A DNA stretch of 64,000 nucleotides from Treponema sp. Marseille-Q3903 (GTDB taxonomy: Bacteria; Spirochaetota; Spirochaetia; Treponematales; Treponemataceae), in assembly GCF_014334335.1 (NCBI RefSeq), contig NZ_JACSEU010000001.1, positions 186,001 to 250,000 on the forward strand, in the 5' to 3' direction. Positions 34,039-42,500 of the stretch are shown piece after piece. The first letter of the stretch is position 1. The number at the start of each line of letters is the position of its first letter. A model generated the notes under the pieces. That model worked only from the letters and a program-made list of their open reading frames with translations. It made no database searches and was not told where the DNA came from. A program made the position numbers and the translations under genes.

Positions 34039-34896
34039 CTACATCTCCAATTTTTCTGCTTCGGCTAGCATTTTGCATTTATGAAAATCTTCAGTTTCAC
34101 GAGATTTGAAAGATTTCATACGCATCATCATGTTATCCCAATCAACCTGATGAGCATCAAAATCAGGACCGTCAACACAGACAAACTTTGTTTTCCCGCC
34201 GATTGCAACACGACAGCCGCCGCACATGCCAGTTCCGTCAATCATTATTGTGTTTAATGAAACTGTTGTAGGAACGTTGAATTCTTTTGTTGTAAGGGCA
34301 CAAAACTTCATCATTATCGGAGGACCTATCGCTATAACTTCGGCAGGAGGACACTGACTTTCGCAAAGCTCCTTAAGAGGAAGCGTAGAAACTCCTTTCC
34401 GACCGGCAGAACCATCATCTGTCATTATGATAACTTCGTCTGCAACTTTTTTCATTTCATCAACAAATATCAGAAGCTCTTTATTTCGAGCCGCAATAAT
34501 CATTATAACTTTGTTGCCAATAGCTTTGTGAGCCTGAACAATTGGATAGCACGGAGCAACTCCAAATCCGCCTCCAACAACAACAACAGGTCCGTTATCG
34601 TATTTTTTAATTTCTGAAGGATTTCCTAAAGGTCCTAGAACTGCCGGTAATGACTGTCCGGCTTCCATAAGTGAGAGTTTATAAGTTGTAGCTCCCACTG
34701 CCTGAAAAACAAGGGCAATCCACCCTTCCTCCGAATTTGCATCCGCAATTGTAAGAGGAACACGCTCCCCAAAGTCAATATCAACCTGAACAATCACAAA
34801 CTGCCCAGCCTTGCGATTGTGAGCGATTTCCGGAGCCTCAACTTTCATATAGAAAACACCGACAGAAAGCTGCTTTTTTTCAATAATTTTAAACAT
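34039..34896 (-). CDS. nfnA: NADH-dependent reduced ferredoxin:NADP+ oxidoreductase subunit A
   Basis: A 285-residue ferredoxin-reductase-like subunit. The FAD-binding barrel contains VPLTIADANSEEGWIALVFQAVGATTYKL, the NAD fold begins VVVVGGGFGVAPCYPIVQA, and the [2Fe-2S] site near the C-terminus shows DGTGMCGGCRV and FVCVDGPDFDAHQVDW. That C-terminal block, including the Asp, is characteristic of NfnA/SudB and distinguishes it from PyrK. It forms a heterodimer with NfnB, balancing NADH, NADPH and reduced ferredoxin in fermenting anaerobes. AGAGG ribosome-binding site with a normal leader. Confidence 0.88.
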   Translation of the reverse strand: MFKIIEKKQLSVGVFYMKVEAPEIAHNRKAGQFVIVQVDIDFGERVPLTIADANSEEGWIALVFQAVGATTYKLSLMEAGQSLPAVLGPLGNPSEIKKYDNGPVVVVGGGFGVAPCYPIVQAHKAIGNKVIMIIAARNKELLIFVDEMKKVADEVIIMTDDGSAGRKGVSTLPLKELCESQCPPAEVIAIGPPIMMKFCALTTKEFNVPTTVSLNTIMIDGTGMCGGCRVAIGGKTKFVCVDGPDFDAHQVDWDNMMMRMKSFKSRETEDFHKCKMLAEAEKLEM

Positions 34897-34928
34897 CTTA
34901 GTCCTCTAAAAAAAACTTGTCACCTTTT

Positions 34929-34957
34929 ATTGTACTGAATGCCTCCCTCAAGGTCAA
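34929..34957 (-). promoter_or_regulatory. Promoter of nfnAB
   Basis: Minus strand TTGACC, 17-nt spacer, TACAAT, about 30 nt before the nfnA ATG with an AGAGG ribosome-binding site between. This is a conventional, leadered promoter. Confidence 0.65.
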
Positions 34958-35019
34958 ATAAAGTACAATTAAAAGTGACAAGCATCATAAAACTTGAATA
35001 TCACTGTAAAAAGATTTAA

Positions 35020-36249
35020 TTAGAATCCCATTGCAAAATTTACGTATGCACCGAACCCGGCTCCCTGCCAACTCTTTAAGAAGTTTGCTGACTGCAAAGA
35101 AGCACCAATATCAAGCTCAATAATGCGGGCATTTATCGCCAATTCAATTTGATTTTTAAAAATTCTGTCCATATAAGACATAGAAGCTGTTACTTTCAAA
35201 ACGTCGATGAGATTTACAGTTGCTCCTGTATAATAATTGAAGTAACCTATTGCGTCAGCTGCAAACGGATGCCGCACTCCAGCTCCTATACCTGCCCTTA
35301 AGCTCAACAAGTTTGTTCCAAACAATGGATAAAAGTCAAGGTAACCCATTATGAACATCGGTCTGCGAACTTTATATTCAGTAGCTTCTGCTGCACCAAA
35401 ATTTACATCAAAGTTTGGAGTAGCATCTTTTATCCCTTTGCCGGAACCCGTTCCCAAATCCATAATGTTGACACTGTAATTTACATCGTATTTGATTCTC
35501 TGCTTTGAATGGAGGGTTCCAGGAACAAGAGGAAGTCGTGCAGTTGCCGAAACAGTAAGTCTGTTTGACAGAGGCATTGAGAATCCTCCCCCGACATCAA
35601 ATCCTGCATTAAATGCGACTATTATATCGCCATAGTTACCGCCTTTGATAATTTTTTGGATATCCGTTATCGCATACGTATCGACTAAGGCATTTGCTTT
35701 GAAGCTGATAGAGCCGTTTTCTTTATCATTTGAAAAAGATGCAGAAATTTTGTTTCCACCTGTAGTTGCAATAGGAAAAAACAAGCCCGGCGTTACGTTG
35801 ATGCTGAACCTTTTAAATTTAATTCCTACATTCACCTGATTATATTGAAATGAATCAAAGAAAAAATTTCCCTCTATATCGACATTATCCTTATCTTCAT
35901 TCCCATACCCTATCAATTCAAAAAGGCTTTTTGAAATACCTAGCTTTGAGTAAACATCAAATCCGCTTTCTATGCCAACAAAGACTGGACCTGCTTTTAA
36001 ATTAACTTGCATGTTTGGATTGGTAGCTACAATTACTCCAAACCCAGAAGAAGGGACATCGTCGGCAAGTTTTTTCAAATCAATTACGACGTTTTTTTGC
36101 AAAAAATCACTGATCGCAAATGAATTGTTAGAAACATCAACTGGAATACATATTTTATATTCAAAGAAGCGGTTTGTAAAAAACCCTCCCGCAATAGTCG
36201 TGCTACACAGACTAAACGCAATTATCAAAAGACAAAAAATACGTTTCAT
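35020..36249 (-). CDS. Predicted outer-membrane beta-barrel protein
   Basis: A 409-residue protein with a signal peptide (MKRIFCLLIIAFSLCSTTIA), a long series of alternating amphipathic stretches (for example VGIKFKRFSINVTPGLFFP, NRLTVSATARLPLVPG, LLSLRAGIGAGVRHPF, FGAYVNFAMGF) and a terminal Phe, which is the BamA-recognition pattern for outer-membrane barrels. It contains no Cys-rich motif. The gene starts at the last base of the upstream lipoprotein gene stop with a GGAGG site, so the two are co-expressed. I do not recognise the family. FadL-like or other spirochetal barrels are possible. Confidence 0.65.
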   Translation of the reverse strand: MKRIFCLLIIAFSLCSTTIAGGFFTNRFFEYKICIPVDVSNNSFAISDFLQKNVVIDLKKLADDVPSSGFGVIVATNPNMQVNLKAGPVFVGIESGFDVYSKLGISKSLFELIGYGNEDKDNVDIEGNFFFDSFQYNQVNVGIKFKRFSINVTPGLFFPIATTGGNKISASFSNDKENGSISFKANALVDTYAITDIQKIIKGGNYGDIIVAFNAGFDVGGGFSMPLSNRLTVSATARLPLVPGTLHSKQRIKYDVNYSVNIMDLGTGSGKGIKDATPNFDVNFGAAEATEYKVRRPMFIMGYLDFYPLFGTNLLSLRAGIGAGVRHPFAADAIGYFNYYTGATVNLIDVLKVTASMSYMDRIFKNQIELAINARIIELDIGASLQSANFLKSWQGAGFGAYVNFAMGF

Positions 36250-38714
36250 TAGTTACCTCCAAAGATAGGAATTTCGCCTGCAGATTCAACTTTTAACATC
36301 AAGCTTCCTTCCATTTTGACATCTTGCTGAATCATAAATTGACCAACAGGAATTTTAACTTTTATGCTAGGCTTTAAAGGATAAGTTTTCATCAAAGCTT
36401 CAAATTCTGAACGAGTCAGCACAAGAGGCCCTCCATTGAAGTCGAAAGTTTTCTTATCAACACCTGTAGAATTAAAATCAACTTCAATTGATACATGAGT
36501 TTCAGTGCCATCTGCTGCAAAAGATTTAAATGGAGCAACTTTGCTTTTATAAACAAGTTTTGCAGAGTTGATGATTGAAATATATTTTTGAATATTGTTT
36601 ATATCTGTTGCCTCTGAACGTCCAAACAAATCTCCTTCTGAGCTGCCTCCAAAAAGACCGCCCAAGTTGAGATAAACAGCTTTTTCATCAGGTGTATTCC
36701 CCTTGACCTTGAAATCAAAAGGAACTTCAATAGCTACTTTTATAGAAATTGCACGGTGTTCTTTTGAAAGAGAATCCATCTGTTCTTTTGTGATTGTTGT
36801 TCTTGGGATCGTCAATGCAACCTTAGATTTTACATAAAGTTTCTCATTCTCGTCTGCAAATGTATGATTGAGCTGTTCTGCAAGGTCGGAAACAACAGAA
36901 GCCCCTGTTGCAGCAAAATTCGTTAACACAACACCGTTATCATTTTTTATGATATCAGGCATTTTTGCAAACGGCATTTCACTATCCTGAGTCGGTGTTC
37001 CCAAAATATTTGTAGGTTCTTTTGTGAAATTACCGGTATCGCTTACTTTCACACCGGCAACAATATGCCCTTTTAATTTAATATCATTTAGAGCTTCAAT
37101 CGAAGGCTTTTCGCAAAACAAATAAACAGGGAGTTTCTTCAATGAAAATTTTTTTGAGAGGTCAGACCCAAGAGCAGCGAGCATCGAAGGGAAATCGATG
37201 TTTATTTTTGACACATTGTCAGTTGGGCTCAATCCGTCGTTTGCTCTAATTGTAACTTCTGTCCAGTTCAATTCCGGTTCAAGCTCTACAGAAAATTTAT
37301 ATTTTTGCTCCGGAATCAGGTTGAAAACTTTATATGTTTTGTCTACCGGATTCCAATTAGGAAGTTCCCATCCTGCCTTAAAATCAACTTTTGAGCCTGA
37401 CGTGATTGTCTGTGTATAAGGGACATCTGCTGCAAGAATCGCAATATCAGCATTTGTTGTGTTGCCATAAAGATCTTGTGTTTCCTCTGAAGTCAAACCT
37501 ATAAAATTAGATTTTGCTTTTAACTTAAAGTTGTTGCCTGCCGGGAAAGTGTTTGTGTATTTTCCTTTTAACCCACTCTTCTTAAAAACAACCTCTTCAA
37601 TTATTTTTTTGTATTCATCTGAAAGGTCTTGTTCTTTATCGACAGAAGTTTCTATATCTGTCGGAGCTGTCACAACGACTGACGCTAAAGAATCGATTTT
37701 CAACTTAACATTTCCTGTGAATTTTCCATCGCCAAAAGAGCTGAAAGAAACATTATCAAGCGCATAATTTGCTGTAACGGAAATTGAGCCTGTCGAAAAA
37801 GTTTTATTATTCAAACTTATAGTTCCGTTTGAAGAGTTTGCAGAAAAGGCTCCTGTAACATTTACATTTTTTACAGAAATTGAACCTGACCAGCCGCGCG
37901 GGGCAGCTGCAGAAATCCTAATTTCTCCGGTTCCAACCGTACTTTCTTTCACATGAGGATCCATCGTAATGTTGATATTCTGTGTTACCGGAGTCGTCAA
38001 TTCAAGTGAAATGTTAGACGCAGCTCTTACAACAGCTCCGGGTGCAACTGCAAGAGAAAAAGTCCCACTGCCGGAAGCACACTTTATTGTCGTTGAACTG
38101 TCGATAGTGAAATTTGAAATGTCTATGCTTGCCGAACTGCCGGAAATACTTCCCGTTTTTGAAACGCTACCTGTTGTCAAAGTTACAACACCGCTAGGAC
38201 TTCCCGTAAAAGAAATAGAAGCTGTTGCGGAAGAGCCGTAAGAAACACTTCCTGCTACTACCACAAAAGTTTGCGGCGAAGAGCTTATCGGTTTTCCCGA
38301 AACCGCAATCACGTTTGCAACAGCGTCCTGACTAACTGTTTGCGTCAATTCGTCAGTCTTATCAAATTTTGGAATAGACACTTCTTGGCTAAAAGACATT
38401 TTCCCTACGCTGTCAGAAATTTTTGTATTTTTAAAAAACTCGGCAAAATCAAGATCTACATCATAAAAATCTTTCAACGTTACCATTTTCTTTACCGTAC
38501 TCGTGTCGCCGTTCGGTCTGTATCCATACATCTTCCTGCTGTCGGAAGAGCCTGAGCCTAAATCAAAACGGTCTCCAAACGATTTGTCTATTTTACCAAG
38601 CATAAACTCGTAATTCGCATCTGTTTTTACAGACACCTTTTCGGGCAGCTGCAATGAACAGCCAAGCATAACAAATGCTGCAATTGTCACTGCAATTAGA
38701 AATTTTTCTTTCAT
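36249..38714 (-). CDS. Large lipoprotein of unknown function
   Basis: An 821-residue protein with lipoprotein signal MKEKFLIAVTIAAFVMLGC (Cys at residue 19, LGC lipobox). The mature part is rich in Ser, Thr, Val and Gly with beta-strand character, including a Ser-rich stretch at about residues 150-215 (SGVVTLTTGSVSKTGSISG) and repeated sandwich-like segments. No enzymatic motif is visible. GGAGGAAT ribosome-binding site. It is the first gene of a two-gene unit with the outer-membrane-like protein, which suggests the two form a surface or periplasm-to-outer-membrane complex. This is an inference from their linkage only. Confidence 0.7.
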   Translation of the reverse strand: MKEKFLIAVTIAAFVMLGCSLQLPEKVSVKTDANYEFMLGKIDKSFGDRFDLGSGSSDSRKMYGYRPNGDTSTVKKMVTLKDFYDVDLDFAEFFKNTKISDSVGKMSFSQEVSIPKFDKTDELTQTVSQDAVANVIAVSGKPISSSPQTFVVVAGSVSYGSSATASISFTGSPSGVVTLTTGSVSKTGSISGSSASIDISNFTIDSSTTIKCASGSGTFSLAVAPGAVVRAASNISLELTTPVTQNINITMDPHVKESTVGTGEIRISAAAPRGWSGSISVKNVNVTGAFSANSSNGTISLNNKTFSTGSISVTANYALDNVSFSSFGDGKFTGNVKLKIDSLASVVVTAPTDIETSVDKEQDLSDEYKKIIEEVVFKKSGLKGKYTNTFPAGNNFKLKAKSNFIGLTSEETQDLYGNTTNADIAILAADVPYTQTITSGSKVDFKAGWELPNWNPVDKTYKVFNLIPEQKYKFSVELEPELNWTEVTIRANDGLSPTDNVSKINIDFPSMLAALGSDLSKKFSLKKLPVYLFCEKPSIEALNDIKLKGHIVAGVKVSDTGNFTKEPTNILGTPTQDSEMPFAKMPDIIKNDNGVVLTNFAATGASVVSDLAEQLNHTFADENEKLYVKSKVALTIPRTTITKEQMDSLSKEHRAISIKVAIEVPFDFKVKGNTPDEKAVYLNLGGLFGGSSEGDLFGRSEATDINNIQKYISIINSAKLVYKSKVAPFKSFAADGTETHVSIEVDFNSTGVDKKTFDFNGGPLVLTRSEFEALMKTYPLKPSIKVKIPVGQFMIQQDVKMEGSLMLKVESAGEIPIFGGN

Positions 38715-38828
38715 TTTTATTCCTCCTCTCGCAGGAAAATACCTTTATACAACATTGAATGTAACAGCTTTTTATACTTAACTTAAAAAATTATCCTATA
38801 CTTAAGCTGTGTTTCAAAATCACAAATA

Positions 38829-38857
38829 AGTATAGGGCAATTCCTTTCTTAATGCAA
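38829..38857 (-). promoter_or_regulatory. Promoter for the lipoprotein/outer-membrane operon
   Basis: Minus strand TTGCAT, 17-nt spacer, TATACT. It gives a leader of roughly 108 nt. The leader contains two copies of TTAAGTATA and a second promoter-like element (TTGTATAAA) nearer the gene, so several start sites are possible. Confidence 0.5.
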
Positions 38858-38883
38858 TGAATTTGTATTTTGTAAAAATTTGC

Positions 38884-41277
38884 TTATTTATTGAAGAACG
38901 CTGCAAATGGATTGTAACTCATTCCGTCCTCTGAACCATTAAAGTTTTGACGTTTTTTGTTATCTCTGTTCGCATTCCCCTCTGCTGAATTCTTTTCACC
39001 TTTTTTCACGACAACTACACGGCGACCGTTTGCAGAGGTATTTCCGCTTTTTTGTTCGTGTTTTTGCGACACGCTTTTCTGACCAGTCCCTGCACGGCTT
39101 GCGGCATCGCTTTTTAAAGACAACCCGATTCTTCTTCGGTCTTTATCGAGCTGAATGATTGTAAATTCGTATACATCGCCGACTTTTACTACATCCATCG
39201 GATTTTCAACAAATTTGTCTGAAAGTTCGCTTAGATGAACAAGCCCGGTTTCGTGAAGCCCTATATCGACAAAAGCTCCAAAATCGACAACATTTCTGAT
39301 TTTTCCTGTAACTTTCATCCCTTCTCGCAAATCTTCAAAAAGAAGAACTCCTTTTTGCATGATTGGAGCCGGATATCCGTCTCGAGGATCACGATTCGGT
39401 TTTTGAAGCTCTTCAACAATGTCTTTTACGGCTGTTTCACTTAGTTTATATTTTTCAGCAGTTTTTTTGATTAAATCATCAGATACTTTTTCGCCTTTTT
39501 GGATTAAAGGAAGAACTTCGCGCGCAGCATCATAATTTTCAGGGTGAACCCAAGTGTTATCAAGTGGGTCAGAACTCTCTGCTATCTTCAAAAATCCGGC
39601 ACACTGCTCAAACGCTTTCGGACCAAGTCCTGGAACATTTTTCAGATCTTCTCGGCTTTTTATTTTCCCGTTGGCGTCGCGGTATGCAACAATTTTTTTT
39701 GCAGTAGATGTATTGATTCCAGAAACGTACTTCAAAAGCATATAAGAAGCCGTGTTTAAATTTACACCGACATTGTTTACAACAGAACTGACAACTTCAT
39801 CAAGCTGCTCTGCAAGTTTTTTCTGATTTACATCGTGCTGATAAAGACCGACTCCTATCGCTTTCGGATCGATTTTAACAAGCTCTGCAAGTGGGTCTTG
39901 AAGACGGCGCCCCATAGAAATTGCTCCACGAACCATTACGTCAAGGTCGGGAAATTCTTCTGTTCCTGCCGGAGATGCCGAATAGACAGAGGCTCCTGAT
40001 TCGTCAACAACAGTGTACATTACATCTGAATCTTTATAATTTTCATTTATAACTTTTGAGACAATCTCTTGAACTTCATGACTTCCTGTTCCATTGCCAA
40101 CTGCAACAACTTGAATATCGTATTTATCGATTGCGTCATTTATCGCATCGTAAGAAGATTTTGGATCCTGCTCTTGAAAAATCTTAAAAAATCCAAGATA
40201 TTTGCCTGTTTCATCGAGAGCGGCGCATTTTGTACCGTTGCGGTATCCGGGGTCAACTCCAAGAACTCGGCTTCCTTTTATCGGCTGAGTCATCAAAAGA
40301 TTTTTTAAATTTTCGCTGAACACGCCAATTCCATGTTCATCTGCCTCATCTGTTTCATCACTTCGAATCTCTCGAACTACAGCAGGGCTGAGCAAACGCA
40401 CAACGCCGTCTTCAATTGCCGATTTATGATAGTTATTGTTGATTTCAGTTCTTTTTTGCAAAAGGGAAACTGCGTCGTCTACATTTACATCTATCGTCAC
40501 AGAAAGCGCACCTTCACGTTCTGCGCGATTTATTGCAAGAATACGATGCGGCTTTACCTGATTCAGCGGTTCTTTGTAATCCCAATACATCTGATATGTA
40601 GAAACTTTTTGAGCCTGTTCTTCTGTCTGCCCTTCCGGTACAATGCCTTTTGTTACGATATTTCCTTCAGCCATGTAGAGCTTATGAATTGATTCACGGT
40701 TTGATGCATCTTGGCTGACTCTTTCTGCCAAAATATCCTGAGCCCCAGAAAGAGCATCGGCGGCTGTTTCAACATTCAATGCCTGATCTTCATTGTCCGT
40801 TTTTATAAATTTTTTCGCTTCGTTTTCGATTGAAGTGTCGTCCATTTTGAGCATTGCATCTGCAAGAGGTTCAAGACCTTTTTCTGCAGCAACCATACCG
40901 CGAGTCTTCTTCTTTTTCTTGAACGGTGCCCATAAATCTTCGAGAGCAGACAATGTTGACGCAGACATGCAAGCTTCGTAAAGGCTGTCTGTCAATTTTC
41001 CTTGTCCAAAAATACCTTTGATGATTTCAATACGGCGCTCTTCAAGATTTGAATATGATTTAAAAGAATGATCGATGTTTAAAACCTGAACTTCGTCTAA
41101 ATTTCCTGTTTTATCTTTGCGATAGCGGCTGATGAAGGCTACTGTACAATCTTCCTTAAAAAGTCCGATAACAGCGCTTACCTGTTGAACTTGTATGTTT
41201 AGATCTTCGGCAATTTTTTTCATTATTGCGACTTCGTTTACGACGAGTGCATCAATCTGTTCCTGTGTAAATTCCAT
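38884..41277 (-). CDS. tex: Tex family RNA-binding transcriptional accessory protein
   Basis: A 797-residue protein with the Tex order: helical N-terminal domain, YqgF-like RNase H fold (SRVLGVDPGYRNGTKCAALDETGK, VVAVGNGTGSHEVQEIV), helix-hairpin-helix (SGINTSTAKKIVAYRDANGKI, NVPGLGPKAFEQCAGFL) and a C-terminal S1 domain (GMKVTGKIRNVVDFGAFVDIGLHETGLVHLSELSD). The catalytic Asp positions of true YqgF nucleases are not all evident, as in other Tex proteins. A Gly/Lys/Asn-rich tail of about 80 residues follows S1. The AAGG site lies 8 nt before the ATG. It binds nucleic acid and affects transcription in known members. Confidence 0.95.
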   Translation of the reverse strand: MEFTQEQIDALVVNEVAIMKKIAEDLNIQVQQVSAVIGLFKEDCTVAFISRYRKDKTGNLDEVQVLNIDHSFKSYSNLEERRIEIIKGIFGQGKLTDSLYEACMSASTLSALEDLWAPFKKKKKTRGMVAAEKGLEPLADAMLKMDDTSIENEAKKFIKTDNEDQALNVETAADALSGAQDILAERVSQDASNRESIHKLYMAEGNIVTKGIVPEGQTEEQAQKVSTYQMYWDYKEPLNQVKPHRILAINRAEREGALSVTIDVNVDDAVSLLQKRTEINNNYHKSAIEDGVVRLLSPAVVREIRSDETDEADEHGIGVFSENLKNLLMTQPIKGSRVLGVDPGYRNGTKCAALDETGKYLGFFKIFQEQDPKSSYDAINDAIDKYDIQVVAVGNGTGSHEVQEIVSKVINENYKDSDVMYTVVDESGASVYSASPAGTEEFPDLDVMVRGAISMGRRLQDPLAELVKIDPKAIGVGLYQHDVNQKKLAEQLDEVVSSVVNNVGVNLNTASYMLLKYVSGINTSTAKKIVAYRDANGKIKSREDLKNVPGLGPKAFEQCAGFLKIAESSDPLDNTWVHPENYDAAREVLPLIQKGEKVSDDLIKKTAEKYKLSETAVKDIVEELQKPNRDPRDGYPAPIMQKGVLLFEDLREGMKVTGKIRNVVDFGAFVDIGLHETGLVHLSELSDKFVENPMDVVKVGDVYEFTIIQLDKDRRRIGLSLKSDAASRAGTGQKSVSQKHEQKSGNTSANGRRVVVVKKGEKNSAEGNANRDNKKRQNFNGSEDGMSYNPFAAFFNK

Positions 41278-41391
41278 AAATTATACCTTCTGTTCTTTAG
41301 TAAAATTGAAATGCTCATCATTTTAATGTAAAAAACTAAAAGGTGTAAATAGAGTTTTATGATTTATTTTTACTTTGAAAAAACTGATATT

Positions 41392-42276
41392 TTAGGCATT
41401 TAAATTAAATTCAAGAATATTAGAGATATCTTCTGTTTTTGAAGCTCTTGTATATATTTCGTTCAGCAAATTTATACAGTTATATTCCATCAGTTTATAA
41501 ATGCCGGAAACTAAAAAGTTTTTTATGCGCTGGTCAAGCCCGTTGTGCCCGGCGGAATCTGTAAAAGCAAAGACGAAAATTTTTTCAGAGCCAGTCTGGC
41601 GTTCCGTCAACAAAACCGCATCAGCGCGGAAAATATATCCCTGCACATTGATATGTATGTCACGTATTTTTTCATAAAGTTTAACATTTAATTTGCCCGC
41701 TCTATCACAAGCTGTAAAATGAGAAAGGCTGACATCTTGAATAGTGCCGGTAATTTGATTTCCGTTGTAGTTTAATGAATACGTACAGGAACTCGGACAG
41801 AGAGCACGGATATTCTTTCGTCTTCCCTGTGCCTGATTAGCGTATAAAATCTTTTCAATCAAAATAAAGTTGTTTTTTTTCTGATAGTCAAGCTGAATAC
41901 AACCGCAGCAAATGCCCAAATCAAAAAGGTATTTTTTTTCGATTCTAGCGCGTTCTTCTTTGTTTTGACGCTTTGTGTACAAAACCCCGATGCTTAATTT
42001 ATTTCCATAACTTGCGGTAAGATTTTTTATATATGAATACCAGTCTATTTCGGAACTGTTGTAATCGATATTGAAAAATATGATAACATCTTTGAACAAA
42101 GAAATTATTATGTCGATTTTTTTATCTAGACTTACTCGTTTGTCATTTTCAATAAAATAACATTCGTAACCAAGCACAAAAAAATCTTCAAGATATAACT
42201 CCGGCATTAAAGACGTGTCCGGCGTAATAAAAAAAGTTTTTCGTCCATTTACAATTTCGTTGACAGGTAGCCTCAC
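41392..42276 (-). CDS. PilZ-like protein with divergent receiver-like N-terminus
   Basis: A 294-residue protein. Residues about 150-250 resemble a PilZ domain: RRKNIRALCPSSCTYSLNY supplies the RxxxR arginines and IQDVSLSHFTA occupies the D-x-S-x-x-G position, although the final Gly is Phe here. The N-terminal 140 residues (FFITPDTSLMPELYLEDFFVLGY, KIDIIISLFKDVIIFFNIDYNSSEIDW) look like a receiver fold that has lost its phosphorylation pocket. The start is GTG at 42276 with an AGGA ribosome-binding site. A c-di-GMP effector role is plausible, but the altered motif leaves binding unproven. Confidence 0.6.
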   Translation of the reverse strand: MRLPVNEIVNGRKTFFITPDTSLMPELYLEDFFVLGYECYFIENDKRVSLDKKIDIIISLFKDVIIFFNIDYNSSEIDWYSYIKNLTASYGNKLSIGVLYTKRQNKEERARIEKKYLFDLGICCGCIQLDYQKKNNFILIEKILYANQAQGRRKNIRALCPSSCTYSLNYNGNQITGTIQDVSLSHFTACDRAGKLNVKLYEKIRDIHINVQGYIFRADAVLLTERQTGSEKIFVFAFTDSAGHNGLDQRIKNFLVSGIYKLMEYNCINLLNEIYTRASKTEDISNILEFNLNA

Positions 42277-42463
42277 TGTTTTATCCTCATTAATTTGCCT
42301 AAGCGAAATTTTTTTTGATTAATTGAAATACCTTTTTTAATATCCTGATTATAGCATTATATTTTTAAAAATCAACATAATAGCCAAAATAATAGTAAAA
42401 AAAAATTCACAATTTAGATTGAAAAGTAAAGGAGTCAAAGCCTTTTGACATCAAGACTTTTGC

Positions 42464-42492
42464 TTTAAATATTGAGCGAATTCAGTTATAAT
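42464..42492 (+). promoter_or_regulatory. Promoter of ptsI-der-merR-rsm22, leaderless type
   Basis: TTTAAA, 17-nt spacer, perfect TATAAT. Predicted +1 at 42499, two bases before the ptsI ATG at 42501. The 42277-42460 interval upstream is AT-rich and holds no gene that I can see. Confidence 0.6.
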
Positions 42493-42500
42493 CTTACCTC

